64,000 bases of DNA from Azophilus sp963663395 (GTDB lineage: Bacteria > Pseudomonadota > Gammaproteobacteria > Pseudomonadales > Azotimanducaceae), in the NCBI GenBank assembly GCA_963663395.1, contig OY760226.1, positions 4,402,001 to 4,466,000 on the forward strand, in the 5' to 3' direction. The notes under the pieces were generated by a model. The model was not told the DNA's origin. It saw nothing but the letters and a program-made list of their open reading frames with translations, and made no database searches. This document shows, piece after piece, positions 54,213-63,459 of the stretch; the first letter of the stretch is position 1; every line of letters begins with the position of its first letter. The position numbers and the translations under genes are program-made.

Positions 54213-55949
54213 ATGTACATCGAAACCGTCCCCAACCGCAGCTCGCCTCCCGCCATCCTCCTGCGCGAAGGCTGGCGCGAGGGCGTCAAGGTCAGGAAAC
54301 GCACCTTGGCCAACCTCTCCAAATGGCCCCCGACGCTCGTCGAGGGCCTGCGCGTGCTGCTCAAGGGCGGCACCGCGGTGTCGCGCCTCGACGACGCCTT
54401 CGACATCGTGCGTTCCAAACCCCACGGCCATGTCGCCGCCGTGCTCGGCACGCTGCGCAAGCTGCGCCTGGACCGCGCCATCGCCGGGGCGGACTCGCCC
54501 GAGCGCCGGCGCGTGCTGGCGATGATCGTCGCCCGGGTCCTTGAGCCGGGTTCCAAGCTGGCGACTGCCCGGAGCCTGGCGGCGGACACCGCGCACGACT
54601 CGCTCGCCGAGACGCTGGCGCTGGAGGACTGCGACGAGGACGATCTGTACGCCGCCATGGACTGGCTGCTCGAGCGTCAGGACGCCATCGAGCGGCGCTT
54701 GGCGAAGCGCCATCTTGAGGACGGCGCCCTGGTGTTCTACGACCTCACCTCGGTGTGGCTGGAAGGACGCCACTGCCCGCTGGGGCGGCGCGGCTACTCG
54801 CGCGACGGCAGGCGCGGCAAGCTGCAGATCGAGTTTGGGCTGTTGTGCGACGCCGAGGGCCGTCCGGTGGCGGTGGAGGTGTTCGATGGCAACACCGCGG
54901 ACCCGGCCACCGTGGGCGCGCAGGTCGACAAGCTCAGGCGCCGCTTCGGGTTCTCCAGGGTGGTGCTGGTGGGCGACCGGGGGATGTTGACCGAGGCGCG
55001 CATCCGCGAGGACGTGAGGCCCGCGGGGCTGGACTGGATCAGCGCGCTGCGGGGTCCGGCGGTGCGCTCGCTGGTGGAGTCCGGCGCGGTGCAACTGTCG
55101 CTGTTCGACGAGACCGACCTGGTGGAGATCCGCAGCGACGCCTATCCGGGCGAGCGCCTCATGGTGTGCCGCAATCCGCTGTTGGCCGAGGAGCGGGCGC
55201 GCAAGCGGGAAGCACTGCTGCGGGCCACCGAGGCGTTGCTCGATCCCATCGTGGCGGCCACGCGGCGGGAGAAGCGGCGCCTGAAGGGCGCGGACAAGAT
55301 CGGCCTGCGCGCGGGCAAGGTTGTCGGCAAATACAAGATGGCCAAGCACTTCGATCTGGCTATCGAGGACGACGCGTTCGGCTATCGGCGAAAGCCGGAG
55401 TCCATCGCTGCGGAGGCGGCGCTGGACGGCTTGTACGTCGTGCGCACCAGCCTGCCCGCGGGCGAACTCGACGCCGAGGGCACCGTGCGCGCCTACAAGC
55501 GCCTGAGCGCGGTCGAGCGCGCCTTCCGGAGCCTGAAGACCGTGGACCTGAAGGTGCGGCCGGTGTTCCACCGAACCGCTGACCGGGTGCGCGCGCACGT
55601 GTTCCTGTGCATGCTGGCCTACTACGTGGAATGGCACATGCGCGCCCGGCTCAAGCCGCTGCTGTTCGACGACCACGACCCGGCCGCCGCCGAGGCGGCG
55701 CGCACTTCCATCGTCGCGCCGGCGCGGGTCTCCGACGCCGCCAAGGAAAAAGCCCGCGGCAAACGCACCGCCAACGGTCTGCCGGTGCACAGCTTCCGCA
55801 CCCTGCTCGGCGACCTGGCGACGATCGCCAAGAACCAGGTCGTGCCCCGGTTGCCCGGCGCCGAACCGTTCGAGGTCCTCACCCGGCCCACCGCGCTACA
55901 GCGCGAAGCCTTCAAACTCCTCGGCGTGCGTCTGGAACGTTCCCAGTAG
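54213..55949 (+). CDS. IS1634/IS4-type transposase
   Basis: A 578-residue DDE transposase of the IS1634 type: ALVFYDLTSVWLEGRHCPLG (first Asp), VVLVGDRGMLTEARI (second Asp), and YKRLSAVERAFRSLKTVDLK (Glu, YREK-like). The frame is intact and strikingly GC-rich, while the 190 bp before it (54025-54212) are AT-rich and hold its promoter region. Terminal repeats are not obvious. It sits 136 bp from the end of the T6SS cluster. Confidence 0.88.
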   Translation: MYIETVPNRSSPPAILLREGWREGVKVRKRTLANLSKWPPTLVEGLRVLLKGGTAVSRLDDAFDIVRSKPHGHVAAVLGTLRKLRLDRAIAGADSPERRRVLAMIVARVLEPGSKLATARSLAADTAHDSLAETLALEDCDEDDLYAAMDWLLERQDAIERRLAKRHLEDGALVFYDLTSVWLEGRHCPLGRRGYSRDGRRGKLQIEFGLLCDAEGRPVAVEVFDGNTADPATVGAQVDKLRRRFGFSRVVLVGDRGMLTEARIREDVRPAGLDWISALRGPAVRSLVESGAVQLSLFDETDLVEIRSDAYPGERLMVCRNPLLAEERARKREALLRATEALLDPIVAATRREKRRLKGADKIGLRAGKVVGKYKMAKHFDLAIEDDAFGYRRKPESIAAEAALDGLYVVRTSLPAGELDAEGTVRAYKRLSAVERAFRSLKTVDLKVRPVFHRTADRVRAHVFLCMLAYYVEWHMRARLKPLLFDDHDPAAAEAARTSIVAPARVSDAAKEKARGKRTANGLPVHSFRTLLGDLATIAKNQVVPRLPGAEPFEVLTRPTALQREAFKLLGVRLERSQ

Positions 55950-56085
55950 CGTCCCCCTCGGTTTTTTGAATTATCCGGAAAATCAATGGGTTGGATCAAA
56001 CATCATCTGGAAGTTCAGTTTAGACCGCGGGAATCAAAAATCGTTGCGTAGAAAGAGGCCGGGCGCGCAACCGCACGGGCCGCCC

Positions 56086-56940
56086 CTACAATTGCCGCTT
56101 CACCGATTCCATGAGTTGTTCGAGCGTTACGCCGGAACCGTGCATGCGGTCGACGATTTCTATGATGCCGAGCGAACGCCAGGTGGAGAGGAGCCGCAAA
56201 AGCGGCAAGGCGGGCGAGTGGTGGTCCTGGGCCGCCATGCGGCAGAGCGCCTGGTCGATGAGATCCCAGGCGTCGATCTCGCGTGGCGGTGCCGGGGATC
56301 CTGAAGGGGTCTCGTCGTCAGCCTGATCGGGAGTTGTCAAATCGCTCTCGATCAATCGCTGCAACGCCCGCCAGGCTTTGTTTGCGGACGGTGGCTGACC
56401 GCCGAAGACGTCCTTCATCCGTTCGTCCCATGCACTAAAGACACCCTGCAGGGTGGTGGCACAGGCGTGACGGGCATCGACGTCGGCGGGTGAGCCCCAT
56501 CCGATCGTTGCCGCCAGTGCAGGAACCCGGTTCAGCAATCTGCCCATCGCGGCAATGCGTTCGCCCAGGTCGCCGTCGGCGCCGTCGGCACGCGGATGCA
56601 CGCCATCGTCGGCATCTGGCCAACTCTTCAGCGTGGCAACCAGATCCTCCATCGCCACGGCGAAGGCGGCCAAACCGCCCTGGTGCCAGCTCGCCTCGGC
56701 GCAGGCAGCCAGAATGCGGATGTCCTTCGACCTGGCGGAAAGGGCCACGGCCCTGTCGATCACTTCGTCGAAGGCCCGCCCCGTCGACCCCGCCAACTCG
56801 CCTTCGACAACGGATGCCGCGCCCTGAGCCCCGGCTGCGGCGAACGCGTCCATGAGCCCAAGGAACTCGTCATCCCAGCGCAGGTCCGGTCCGCAGGGGT
56901 CCTGCTCCGCTACGGGTTCAAGGATTGCGGCGTTCGGCAT
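56086..56940 (-). CDS. tssA: Type VI secretion protein TssA
   Basis: TssA primes baseplate and tail-tube/sheath assembly. The 284-residue protein has the ImpA N-terminal domain (DPCGPDLRWDDEFLGLMDAFA…ARSKDIRILAACAEASWHQGGLAAFAVAMEDL) and a shorter, divergent C-terminal helical region ending in MHGSGVTLEQLMESVKRQL. This is the short TssA class. It is the last visible gene of the T6SS operon, 57 bp after tssM. Confidence 0.88.
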   Translation of the reverse strand: MPNAAILEPVAEQDPCGPDLRWDDEFLGLMDAFAAAGAQGAASVVEGELAGSTGRAFDEVIDRAVALSARSKDIRILAACAEASWHQGGLAAFAVAMEDLVATLKSWPDADDGVHPRADGADGDLGERIAAMGRLLNRVPALAATIGWGSPADVDARHACATTLQGVFSAWDERMKDVFGGQPPSANKAWRALQRLIESDLTTPDQADDETPSGSPAPPREIDAWDLIDQALCRMAAQDHHSPALPLLRLLSTWRSLGIIEIVDRMHGSGVTLEQLMESVKRQL

Positions 56941-56997
56941 GGCCGTGGCTCCGTTGTCGTCTCTCGTGCGCGTTCAGACGTGGTCTGCAACGTCCCG

Positions 56998-59900
56998 CTA
57001 CCGCGAGGGCCGGTAGTACGCGAAGCTCGGCGGGTGGTCGTCGAACCGTGGCAGCGTCAACGGGGCTCCGGAATCGTCGGTGACCCGCGCCGTTGCCACC
57101 AACGGGTGCCGGACACCGTCGGCATCCACGACCTCGGTGTGGACGGCGAACGAACCGTTCGCCAGCCCGGCAAAGACCCGCAGCAGGGCACCGTTGCTGG
57201 TATCCGTCGTGGCGCGTTCACCCGGGACGGCATCGCCCAAGGCGAACACGCGGCCCTCGGAGTCCGACGGGAACGCGAAGCGATATGGCGAGTTCTTCGC
57301 CAGCCGGACCCGCAACGCCGCAGGCGTTCCGTATCGCCAGGAGTAGACGCCATCCTCGTCGCGCTCGGCGCCGTCGATTTCGAATGCGATGACGTTCTCG
57401 GCCAGCTCTTCCTCCTCGGGCCTGGTGCGCCAGTCGAGACGGAACCGCAGCACCGCGCTGCCGTCCATGTCCTGGTCCCAGAAGTCGGCGGACGCCCGGA
57501 ACACGCGGGCCAGGGGGGTGTCGAAGTAATCCAGCACGTCCCGCGCTTCGCCGAGCAGTTCAACGAACTCGCCCAAGGTCGCGCTGGGCATTTCCGGGGC
57601 CCTCGCGTCGTTCGCGTAAGGCCACATCCACGCGACGTTGCGGCCGAAATACTCTTCGAGGCGAGCATAGAGGCGCTCGCCGCGACGCGCGTCAAGGCTG
57701 GCACAAGCGCCATCGACCTGCGCGCGGAACCGGTCGAGTGCGCGGGCCACATAGTCGTCGCGGGCCGCGGCGAGGGCCGGTCGGGGGGCGGTACAGGCCG
57801 CTGCCTGATCGACGGCGTAGGCACGCAACATGCCCTCGAGGCCGGAAAGCGCCGCGCCGGCGTCCCCCCGGTCGTGGCGCGCGATATCTTCCCCGATGTC
57901 GCGCCATCGATAGGCAATCGCGGTGCCGCCGTACGTCGCTGCGTCCACATAGGGAGCGCCGTAGTGGGCATACAGGCGACGCAGTCGCTCGACGCCGCGG
58001 CCGAACCGTCGAACCAGCGCGTTGGCATCGGCGGCCGGGTCGAGCACCATCCCCAACGGGTCTTCCCCGGCCAATACCTCGGTACCGGCCAGCAGCATGT
58101 TCTCGGCAACCGATGAGCGCACCGCGAGTACCCGGTCGGCCTCGGCTTCGGCTTCGTGGGCCCGCAACCAGGCGACGATGTCCACCAGGTCGTCGAGCGA
58201 CGATGCGACCCGCGCGACCCTGGCCGCGCGATCGCCCGCCACGACCGGGCCGACGGTCAGGCCCACGGCAGGACGCAAGGCAAGCTCTGCGCTCACGGCC
58301 ACGCCGACGACCAGTTCGCGCACCACCTGCTCCAGCAGGTCGCGGGCGACTGCCGGTGGCAAATTCCCAGGCAGGCCCGCCGCCAGACGATCGAAGGTGT
58401 GCAACTTCGAGAGCACGCCGCTGACCGTTGCCGGGTCGATGGTGACCGGGCCTGCGAGAACCGCCCGGGGCGTCGTTGCAAGGTCCGCGAATCCGGCGCT
58501 GGCCAACCGGTCCAGGAAGGCCGACCACGCCTGTGCCCCGGGTGCGAGGGCCAGCGAGGGTCGACCGCCGCCGCCCCGGGTTCCCGAACTCGAACGAACG
58601 AGCAGTGGACCGATCTGCGGCAGGATGAAATGTTCGGCCGCTTCGCGGGCGTCGATTCGAATCTCGCTGACCGCGGCTTTCGCGGAGAGAGCGGCCGTCT
58701 GACCGAGCAGGGAGAGCGTCAGGGCACGCCCGAGAACGCGCATCTCGTAGCGGTAGTCGGGCGTGTCTTCCGCCGCGGTGATCCAGGCCTGTCCCGGATC
58801 CTGCAGTGCCGTTCGCAGCGCCGAAAGCGCCCCGTGCTGCGAACGCCACCCGGCACTGCGGTCCACCGCCCGGCGGGCGGCCACGGCCACCGGCCCGTTG
58901 GCGTAGACCGAATCGGCCCAGCGCTGCATCGTCGTGATGAAGTTCCTACGTGCCAGATGGGCCAGGCCATCCACATCCAGGCCACCATGCGCAGGCTCCG
59001 GCAACCGCAGGGACGTCGCTGTCAACGCTGCGTCCAGACCCCTCGGCCAGGCGTCCGGCTCGCCGCCAAAGGCATCGGAGAGGAGGCGGCGAAAGTCGAC
59101 CTCATCCGGGTCGTCGGCCAGGCCCTCCCAGGCCGCAATCCATTCATCAACTTCCTGCGCGCCACCGACCCAGGCGAGGGGGTCGTCCACGGGCGCCAGC
59201 CTGTCCCGCGCCTGCCGGCCCAGGGCCAGCCCGAGTGGCCGGAGCACGTGGACATCGAGCAGGACCCCGCCAAGACGCGCGGGTGCCCGGGAGTTCGGGA
59301 CCAGCGGCGACAACGGCGTCAACATCGAGAACTCCGAGATTTCCGCCAGGCGGGCGCCGATCCCCGCGACGCGTCGCACGCGGCCGGCGCTCGGCACCGC
59401 ATCGATGTCCGTCGCGGACCAGGGCGTCGCTTCCCGGGCGGCCAGCGCCAGCGTCGATCGCAGTTCGTCCGCCCTGGCAAGCCCCACGACGGTGGCCAGG
59501 ACAGTCAGGGTGACACCGGCGACGAGAGCGGCATAGCCCATCCACATGTTGAGTCCGCGTGCCTGCGCCGGCCTCGTGCGGTCCACGGTCTGGGCGACCG
59601 CCGAACGCAGACCATGCCCGCCCAGGCAGACCGAAGCGACATCGACGCTCGACGATGGCGCTACCGCCAGCGCTCGCGCCAATGCCGTCGACAGTTCCGA
59701 CGACCGGGCGGTCGACAGTTCCCGGAGCCCTTCCTGCGGGCCGCCGCCGAGCCAGATGCGCGCGGCGTCCTGCGCCAGTTGCGCGCACAGTTCGGCAGCG
59801 TCCCGGTTCGCCGCGTCGACCACGCGCCATGCAGCCGCGGCCGCTCCCGGCGCCACAGCGAAGTGCAGCGCGACCCGCGAGCCGGCGGCACGCGCAAAGG

Positions 59901-60483
59901 CCGCCGCGCGCACCAGGGCGTCACCGGAAATGCCGTCGCTGCCGACAATCGCTGCGACGCCGTCCACCGGCCGGCGCCAGGGCAGCGCTCCGGCCAGGGA
60001 TCGCAACGTGCGCGCGTCAGCCCCGGTGGCGTCGATGAGAATCGCGCCATCCCCCGCCGCAATCGCCACCGCACCGGCGGCCGGTGGGTTCAGACCGAGG
60101 CTCCTGCACAGGTCGCCGCATCCGTTACCAGCCACTACCAGCATGCACACAGCGTCGCTTCCCGCCAGTCGGCGGGCTTCAGCGAGTGCGCTCTTCAACC
60201 CGGTTCGGGGCGACGGGTTCCATCCCGTCGTGACCCGGGGAGGCGCCGCAAGCCGCGCGGCCCGCTTTCCGGCGGTGCGCTTCCTGGCCGTGTCGGATCC
60301 GGTCCGCAGCAGCCAGACGAGGCCCTTGCCAAGCAGCACAAGCACCTTCCACAGCAACACCAGCGCAACGACCAGAACGGCCAGCGCAAGGACGATCAGA
60401 ACGATCAGGACGACGATCTCGAACGCTCCGCCCGCCAGCAGGCCGGCGGCGAAGTCGCCGATGTGTGACAGCAGATTCGACAT
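56998..60483 (-). CDS. tssM: Type VI secretion inner-membrane protein TssM
   Basis: Large inner-membrane component of the TssJLM channel, 1161 residues. N-terminal helices (FEIVVLIVLIVLALAVLVVA… and LLWKVLVLLGKGLVWLL) precede a cytoplasmic domain whose nucleotide-binding loop is degenerate (VVAGNGCGDLCRSLGL, no GxxGxGK[ST]). A further helix is at about residue 316-340 (YAALVAGVTLTVLATVVGLA), followed by the long periplasmic part and a C-terminal beta domain that binds TssJ. It shares a base with tssL (TGATG). Confidence 0.9.
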   Translation of the reverse strand: MSNLLSHIGDFAAGLLAGGAFEIVVLIVLIVLALAVLVVALVLLWKVLVLLGKGLVWLLRTGSDTARKRTAGKRAARLAAPPRVTTGWNPSPRTGLKSALAEARRLAGSDAVCMLVVAGNGCGDLCRSLGLNPPAAGAVAIAAGDGAILIDATGADARTLRSLAGALPWRRPVDGVAAIVGSDGISGDALVRAAAFARAAGSRVALHFAVAPGAAAAAWRVVDAANRDAAELCAQLAQDAARIWLGGGPQEGLRELSTARSSELSTALARALAVAPSSSVDVASVCLGGHGLRSAVAQTVDRTRPAQARGLNMWMGYAALVAGVTLTVLATVVGLARADELRSTLALAAREATPWSATDIDAVPSAGRVRRVAGIGARLAEISEFSMLTPLSPLVPNSRAPARLGGVLLDVHVLRPLGLALGRQARDRLAPVDDPLAWVGGAQEVDEWIAAWEGLADDPDEVDFRRLLSDAFGGEPDAWPRGLDAALTATSLRLPEPAHGGLDVDGLAHLARRNFITTMQRWADSVYANGPVAVAARRAVDRSAGWRSQHGALSALRTALQDPGQAWITAAEDTPDYRYEMRVLGRALTLSLLGQTAALSAKAAVSEIRIDAREAAEHFILPQIGPLLVRSSSGTRGGGGRPSLALAPGAQAWSAFLDRLASAGFADLATTPRAVLAGPVTIDPATVSGVLSKLHTFDRLAAGLPGNLPPAVARDLLEQVVRELVVGVAVSAELALRPAVGLTVGPVVAGDRAARVARVASSLDDLVDIVAWLRAHEAEAEADRVLAVRSSVAENMLLAGTEVLAGEDPLGMVLDPAADANALVRRFGRGVERLRRLYAHYGAPYVDAATYGGTAIAYRWRDIGEDIARHDRGDAGAALSGLEGMLRAYAVDQAAACTAPRPALAAARDDYVARALDRFRAQVDGACASLDARRGERLYARLEEYFGRNVAWMWPYANDARAPEMPSATLGEFVELLGEARDVLDYFDTPLARVFRASADFWDQDMDGSAVLRFRLDWRTRPEEEELAENVIAFEIDGAERDEDGVYSWRYGTPAALRVRLAKNSPYRFAFPSDSEGRVFALGDAVPGERATTDTSNGALLRVFAGLANGSFAVHTEVVDADGVRHPLVATARVTDDSGAPLTLPRFDDHPPSFAYYRPSR

Positions 60484-61277
60484 CAGTTCTCCTCCCGCCC
60501 GGTGGAAGTCAGGCCGGAAGGACCGACGGTGTAGTTCAGGGGATCGACGTCGGCTGTCGCCGGCAAGCCGCTCGCGAGCCGCTGCGCCATCCGGTCACTC
60601 TCTTCGAGAGACTGTCCGGACAAGGCCAGCCACACCGCGAAACCGGCGGCCAGCCAGGCCGCCAGGCCCAGCACGGCAAGTGGCAGCGGCGCCAGGCCCA
60701 TCCGCTTCGGCCGGACATCGGGAGCCACCTCGAGGGCGCCCTGCCTGTGCGCACCCACCGCCTCCTCCAGCGCCGCGATCAACGACGAAAGGCCGATGGC
60801 GTCGCCCCGCAGGGAGCCCTCGAATCCGGCTCGGAACACGCCGAGGTAGAACGGTGCAAGAAAAGAGAGATGACCCCGCTCGGCGGCCGTGCCTTCCGTA
60901 ATGGTGACCGCGGCCCGCGCCTGCGCCACCACCTCCTGGCCGGCGAGCGCCGAGCCGTAGAGTTCAAACTCCAGCAGACGGTCCCGCCAGCGTTCGAGCC
61001 CGCCGGCCGGGTGGTGCAGCATGCGCCCGTCGGCCAGGCCGACGAGAGCGTAGGCCACCGCCCGGGAAGCGGTCAGGTCGCCGCGCACCCTGGCCGGCAG
61101 GGATCGAACGACGCTGTCGACGCCCTGGGCAAGCCGTTGCCGGCTCGCCTGCATGGCGACGGCCGCGGCGGCGTTTTCGGATGCCTCGGCCACCTGGGCC
61201 GCCAACGACCGCTCTTCCTCGTCCAGGAGATCGAAGAACGGCACCGCGCACACCGCGACCTGGAATCCCATGCTCAT
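60483..61277 (-). CDS. tssL: Type VI secretion protein TssL (DotU-like)
   Basis: A 264-residue tail-anchored inner-membrane protein. The cytoplasmic helical DotU domain includes ASRAVAYALVGLADGRMLHH and LAPFYLGVFRAGFEGSLRG; the membrane helix is at about residues 203-222 (LAVLGLAAWLAAGFAVWLAL), with a short periplasmic end and no peptidoglycan-binding domain. It overlaps tssK by four bases and tssM by one. Confidence 0.85.
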   Translation of the reverse strand: MSMGFQVAVCAVPFFDLLDEEERSLAAQVAEASENAAAAVAMQASRQRLAQGVDSVVRSLPARVRGDLTASRAVAYALVGLADGRMLHHPAGGLERWRDRLLEFELYGSALAGQEVVAQARAAVTITEGTAAERGHLSFLAPFYLGVFRAGFEGSLRGDAIGLSSLIAALEEAVGAHRQGALEVAPDVRPKRMGLAPLPLAVLGLAAWLAAGFAVWLALSGQSLEESDRMAQRLASGLPATADVDPLNYTVGPSGLTSTGREEN

Positions 61278-62572
61278 GGCTGCCTCCGCGGGGAGTCGAC
61301 CGGGCCGCCCACAGCGGTTGCACCGTACCAGGGCAACGAAGCGACCCGGCCGACATGATCACGCGACCCGGTTGGAGCCGCGTCGGGCTCTTCGGCGAGG
61401 GCCTCGGGAACGAATATGGAGAAACTCGTGTTCGGCGGCGGTGGCGTCTTCGCGCCCAGGGCCAGGGCGCAACTGTCGTCCCGCCACGCAGCGCTTTTCT
61501 CGACCTGGTACAGGGCCAACAGGGGGCCGCTGGACACGCCGGTACGCGGGTCCCGATCCAACGGGTGCCGCGGGCAACCGGCCACGCGATGACTGAATGC
61601 CTCGCCGATGCGCTCCGGCGCCGCCAGGGCCGCGCCTTCAAACCATGCACAAGCGGTGATCAGATCGCCCGGACGCGATGCTTCGATGGCGAGCAGCAGC
61701 GCCCCTTGAGGAACATCCTCGACCTGCAATGTATCCCCCGCCTCCGTGGTGCGGAAGATACTCGCGCGGAACGGCAGGCCGATGCCCGAGGCCGCCGACT
61801 CCGCGGCATGCAGCAGACGCCGCATGGAGCCGCGCTGGTCGGCTGGATCCCAGGTCGCATCGAGGCGTTCGAAAATGCCGGCGGCGGACCGTACGCCCAA
61901 CGTCAGACGCAGGGCCTCGATACCGAGCCGGCCAGGCGACACTGCCGGGCTGGCCAGCAGGGCTTCCATGACGCCGACGCCCTGCGCCATCGCCGCGGCG
62001 ACCTGCCCGAGCATCCGGGCCGCGGGTCGATGCTCCGCGCGCGGCAGCCTCAGGGTGGTCGCGAATCCGGTCGTCAATGCCGCAAGGGCACCGAGCTGTC
62101 TGGCCATGTCCAGGCGCAGGGGGTGATCCGGGCCGAGCAGATGAGCGGGCGGCGACCAATCGGCGACCTCGCTCCAGACCCCGCTTCGGAATACGAGGCT
62201 TGCGACCGGCAGGACGGTGTCAGCGGGGGCACCCTCGCCTTCGGAAAGGGTGACCGAGCCGTCCTCCGTCATCGCAACCTGGAAGGTCCTGCGATCGCCG
62301 TCCTCGCCGGCCGTCAACGTTCGCGTCAACTCGCACCGGGAGAAAGGCGCACCACTTGGGAAGATTCCCTCGCAGTCGACGCGCAACTGCGCCGAGGCCA
62401 GGGCCGTCTGGTCGACGACTACCCGCACGAAGCCCCAAGGCCAGGGCTCCGCCGCCAGCGCCGCCATGTGTGCCAGCGACGCCGCCCGGGCGTCCGACTG
62501 GAGAAAGTGCGCCGGTTCGAGGACCATGCCGTTGCGCCATTGTACTGCCGCCGGAACGACGTGCGCGTTCAT
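61274..62572 (-). CDS. tssK: Type VI secretion baseplate protein TssK
   Basis: TssK trimers link the baseplate to the TssJLM complex. The 432-residue protein starts NAHVVPAAVQWRNGMVLEPAHFLQSDAR, the TssK family start, with the later GDRRTFQVAMTE and SRPGDLITACAWFEGA regions. The ATG at 62572 has GGAG 12 bases upstream and overlaps tssJ by four bases; an in-frame ATG 51 bases upstream lies in tssJ and is not used. Confidence 0.9.
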   Translation of the reverse strand: MNAHVVPAAVQWRNGMVLEPAHFLQSDARAASLAHMAALAAEPWPWGFVRVVVDQTALASAQLRVDCEGIFPSGAPFSRCELTRTLTAGEDGDRRTFQVAMTEDGSVTLSEGEGAPADTVLPVASLVFRSGVWSEVADWSPPAHLLGPDHPLRLDMARQLGALAALTTGFATTLRLPRAEHRPAARMLGQVAAAMAQGVGVMEALLASPAVSPGRLGIEALRLTLGVRSAAGIFERLDATWDPADQRGSMRRLLHAAESAASGIGLPFRASIFRTTEAGDTLQVEDVPQGALLLAIEASRPGDLITACAWFEGAALAAPERIGEAFSHRVAGCPRHPLDRDPRTGVSSGPLLALYQVEKSAAWRDDSCALALGAKTPPPPNTSFSIFVPEALAEEPDAAPTGSRDHVGRVASLPWYGATAVGGPVDSPRRQP

Positions 62573-63459
62573 CGCCGCTCGCTCCATGACAGCATGCCTT
62601 TGGACCGTCGGGATGTTTCCCACACCCGGCAGCCCTGCCCGTCCACTTCCACCTCGATCCTTCGGCGCCAGCGCACCTCGAGTGGTGGATTTCGCGACGG
62701 CCCGCAGAACAGCACACCGTTCACCCTGCCGTTGACGGCGAGCCTGAACGGCCCATGGCGGCGTCCCGGAACCAGTTCCCAGTCATCGACCGACGCGTCG
62801 GGGTGTTCCCGGCGAAACGTCCGCCCACCGGCCTTGAACCAGGCGGCACCGGACATCCGGGCCAGGTCGGAGACCAGGCTCTCGTCGTCGACGCGCACCA
62901 GTTCCACCCGTAGCGGGCGATTGCCGTTGGTGGCGGCGCCCACCGCGAAGGAGACATCGACCTTCTTCGAACGACGCCAGAAGCGCCGGGCGGACTTCTT
63001 CCGCGCGACGCCTTCAAGCCGGCACCCGGTGTCGTCGATGGCGACCGTCAGGTGACCGTCCCGCTGCACGCGAAAAGGGGTCGAGCCCGATTGCGCGCCG
63101 CAAAAGAGAATGCCCGCGAACTTTCCTTTCCGCTTGACGTTCACCGGCCCCACCGGGTGACCCGGAACCAGCTCCCAGGCATCGTAGGACACGCTCGGAT
63201 GCGCCCTCCTGAAGGCAGCGCCGGTTTCGCCGAACCAGGCAGACGTGTCCGTTGCGATGAGATCGGCGACCAGGCGCTCGTCCTCTACCCGGACCAACTC
63301 GACTCGCGCGGGCCGATTGCCATTGGCGCCCGGCGCCATGACGAGCGACACACGCTTTACCTTGACGGGGTCGTCGATCGCGTACGGGTTCCTGCCCGCA
63401 CATGCAGTGGCGATCAACGAAATCAGCACCACCAGGGCGATCTGCGCGTGGGTCGTCAT
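62569..63459 (-). CDS. tssJ: TssJ-like lipoprotein with two tandem domains
   Basis: A 296-residue lipoprotein precursor with lipobox IATAC at about residue 20. Two copies of a domain of ~125 residues follow: the first has NGNRPARVELVRVEDERLVA, AFRRAHPSVSYDAWELVPG and FAGILFCGAQS; the second has NGNRPLRVELVRVDDESLVS, TFRREHPDASVDDWELVPG and VNGVLFCGPSR. The beta-strand content, the operon position and the lipobox match TssJ, which anchors TssM to the outer membrane, but the usual protein has one domain. The ATG at 63459 has GGAG seven bases upstream and shares a base with the tssH stop (TGATG). Confidence 0.75.
   Translation of the reverse strand: MTTHAQIALVVLISLIATACAGRNPYAIDDPVKVKRVSLVMAPGANGNRPARVELVRVEDERLVADLIATDTSAWFGETGAAFRRAHPSVSYDAWELVPGHPVGPVNVKRKGKFAGILFCGAQSGSTPFRVQRDGHLTVAIDDTGCRLEGVARKKSARRFWRRSKKVDVSFAVGAATNGNRPLRVELVRVDDESLVSDLARMSGAAWFKAGGRTFRREHPDASVDDWELVPGRRHGPFRLAVNGRVNGVLFCGPSRNPPLEVRWRRRIEVEVDGQGCRVWETSRRSKGMLSWSERR

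Noticed and set aside
54171..55790. Long minus-strand frame opposite the IS1634-type transposase
   Set aside because: Antisense shadow; the plus strand encodes a complete DDE transposase.
58156..60468. Long plus-strand frame opposite tssM
   Set aside because: Antisense shadow in GC-rich DNA; low-complexity Arg/Gln/Gly composition.
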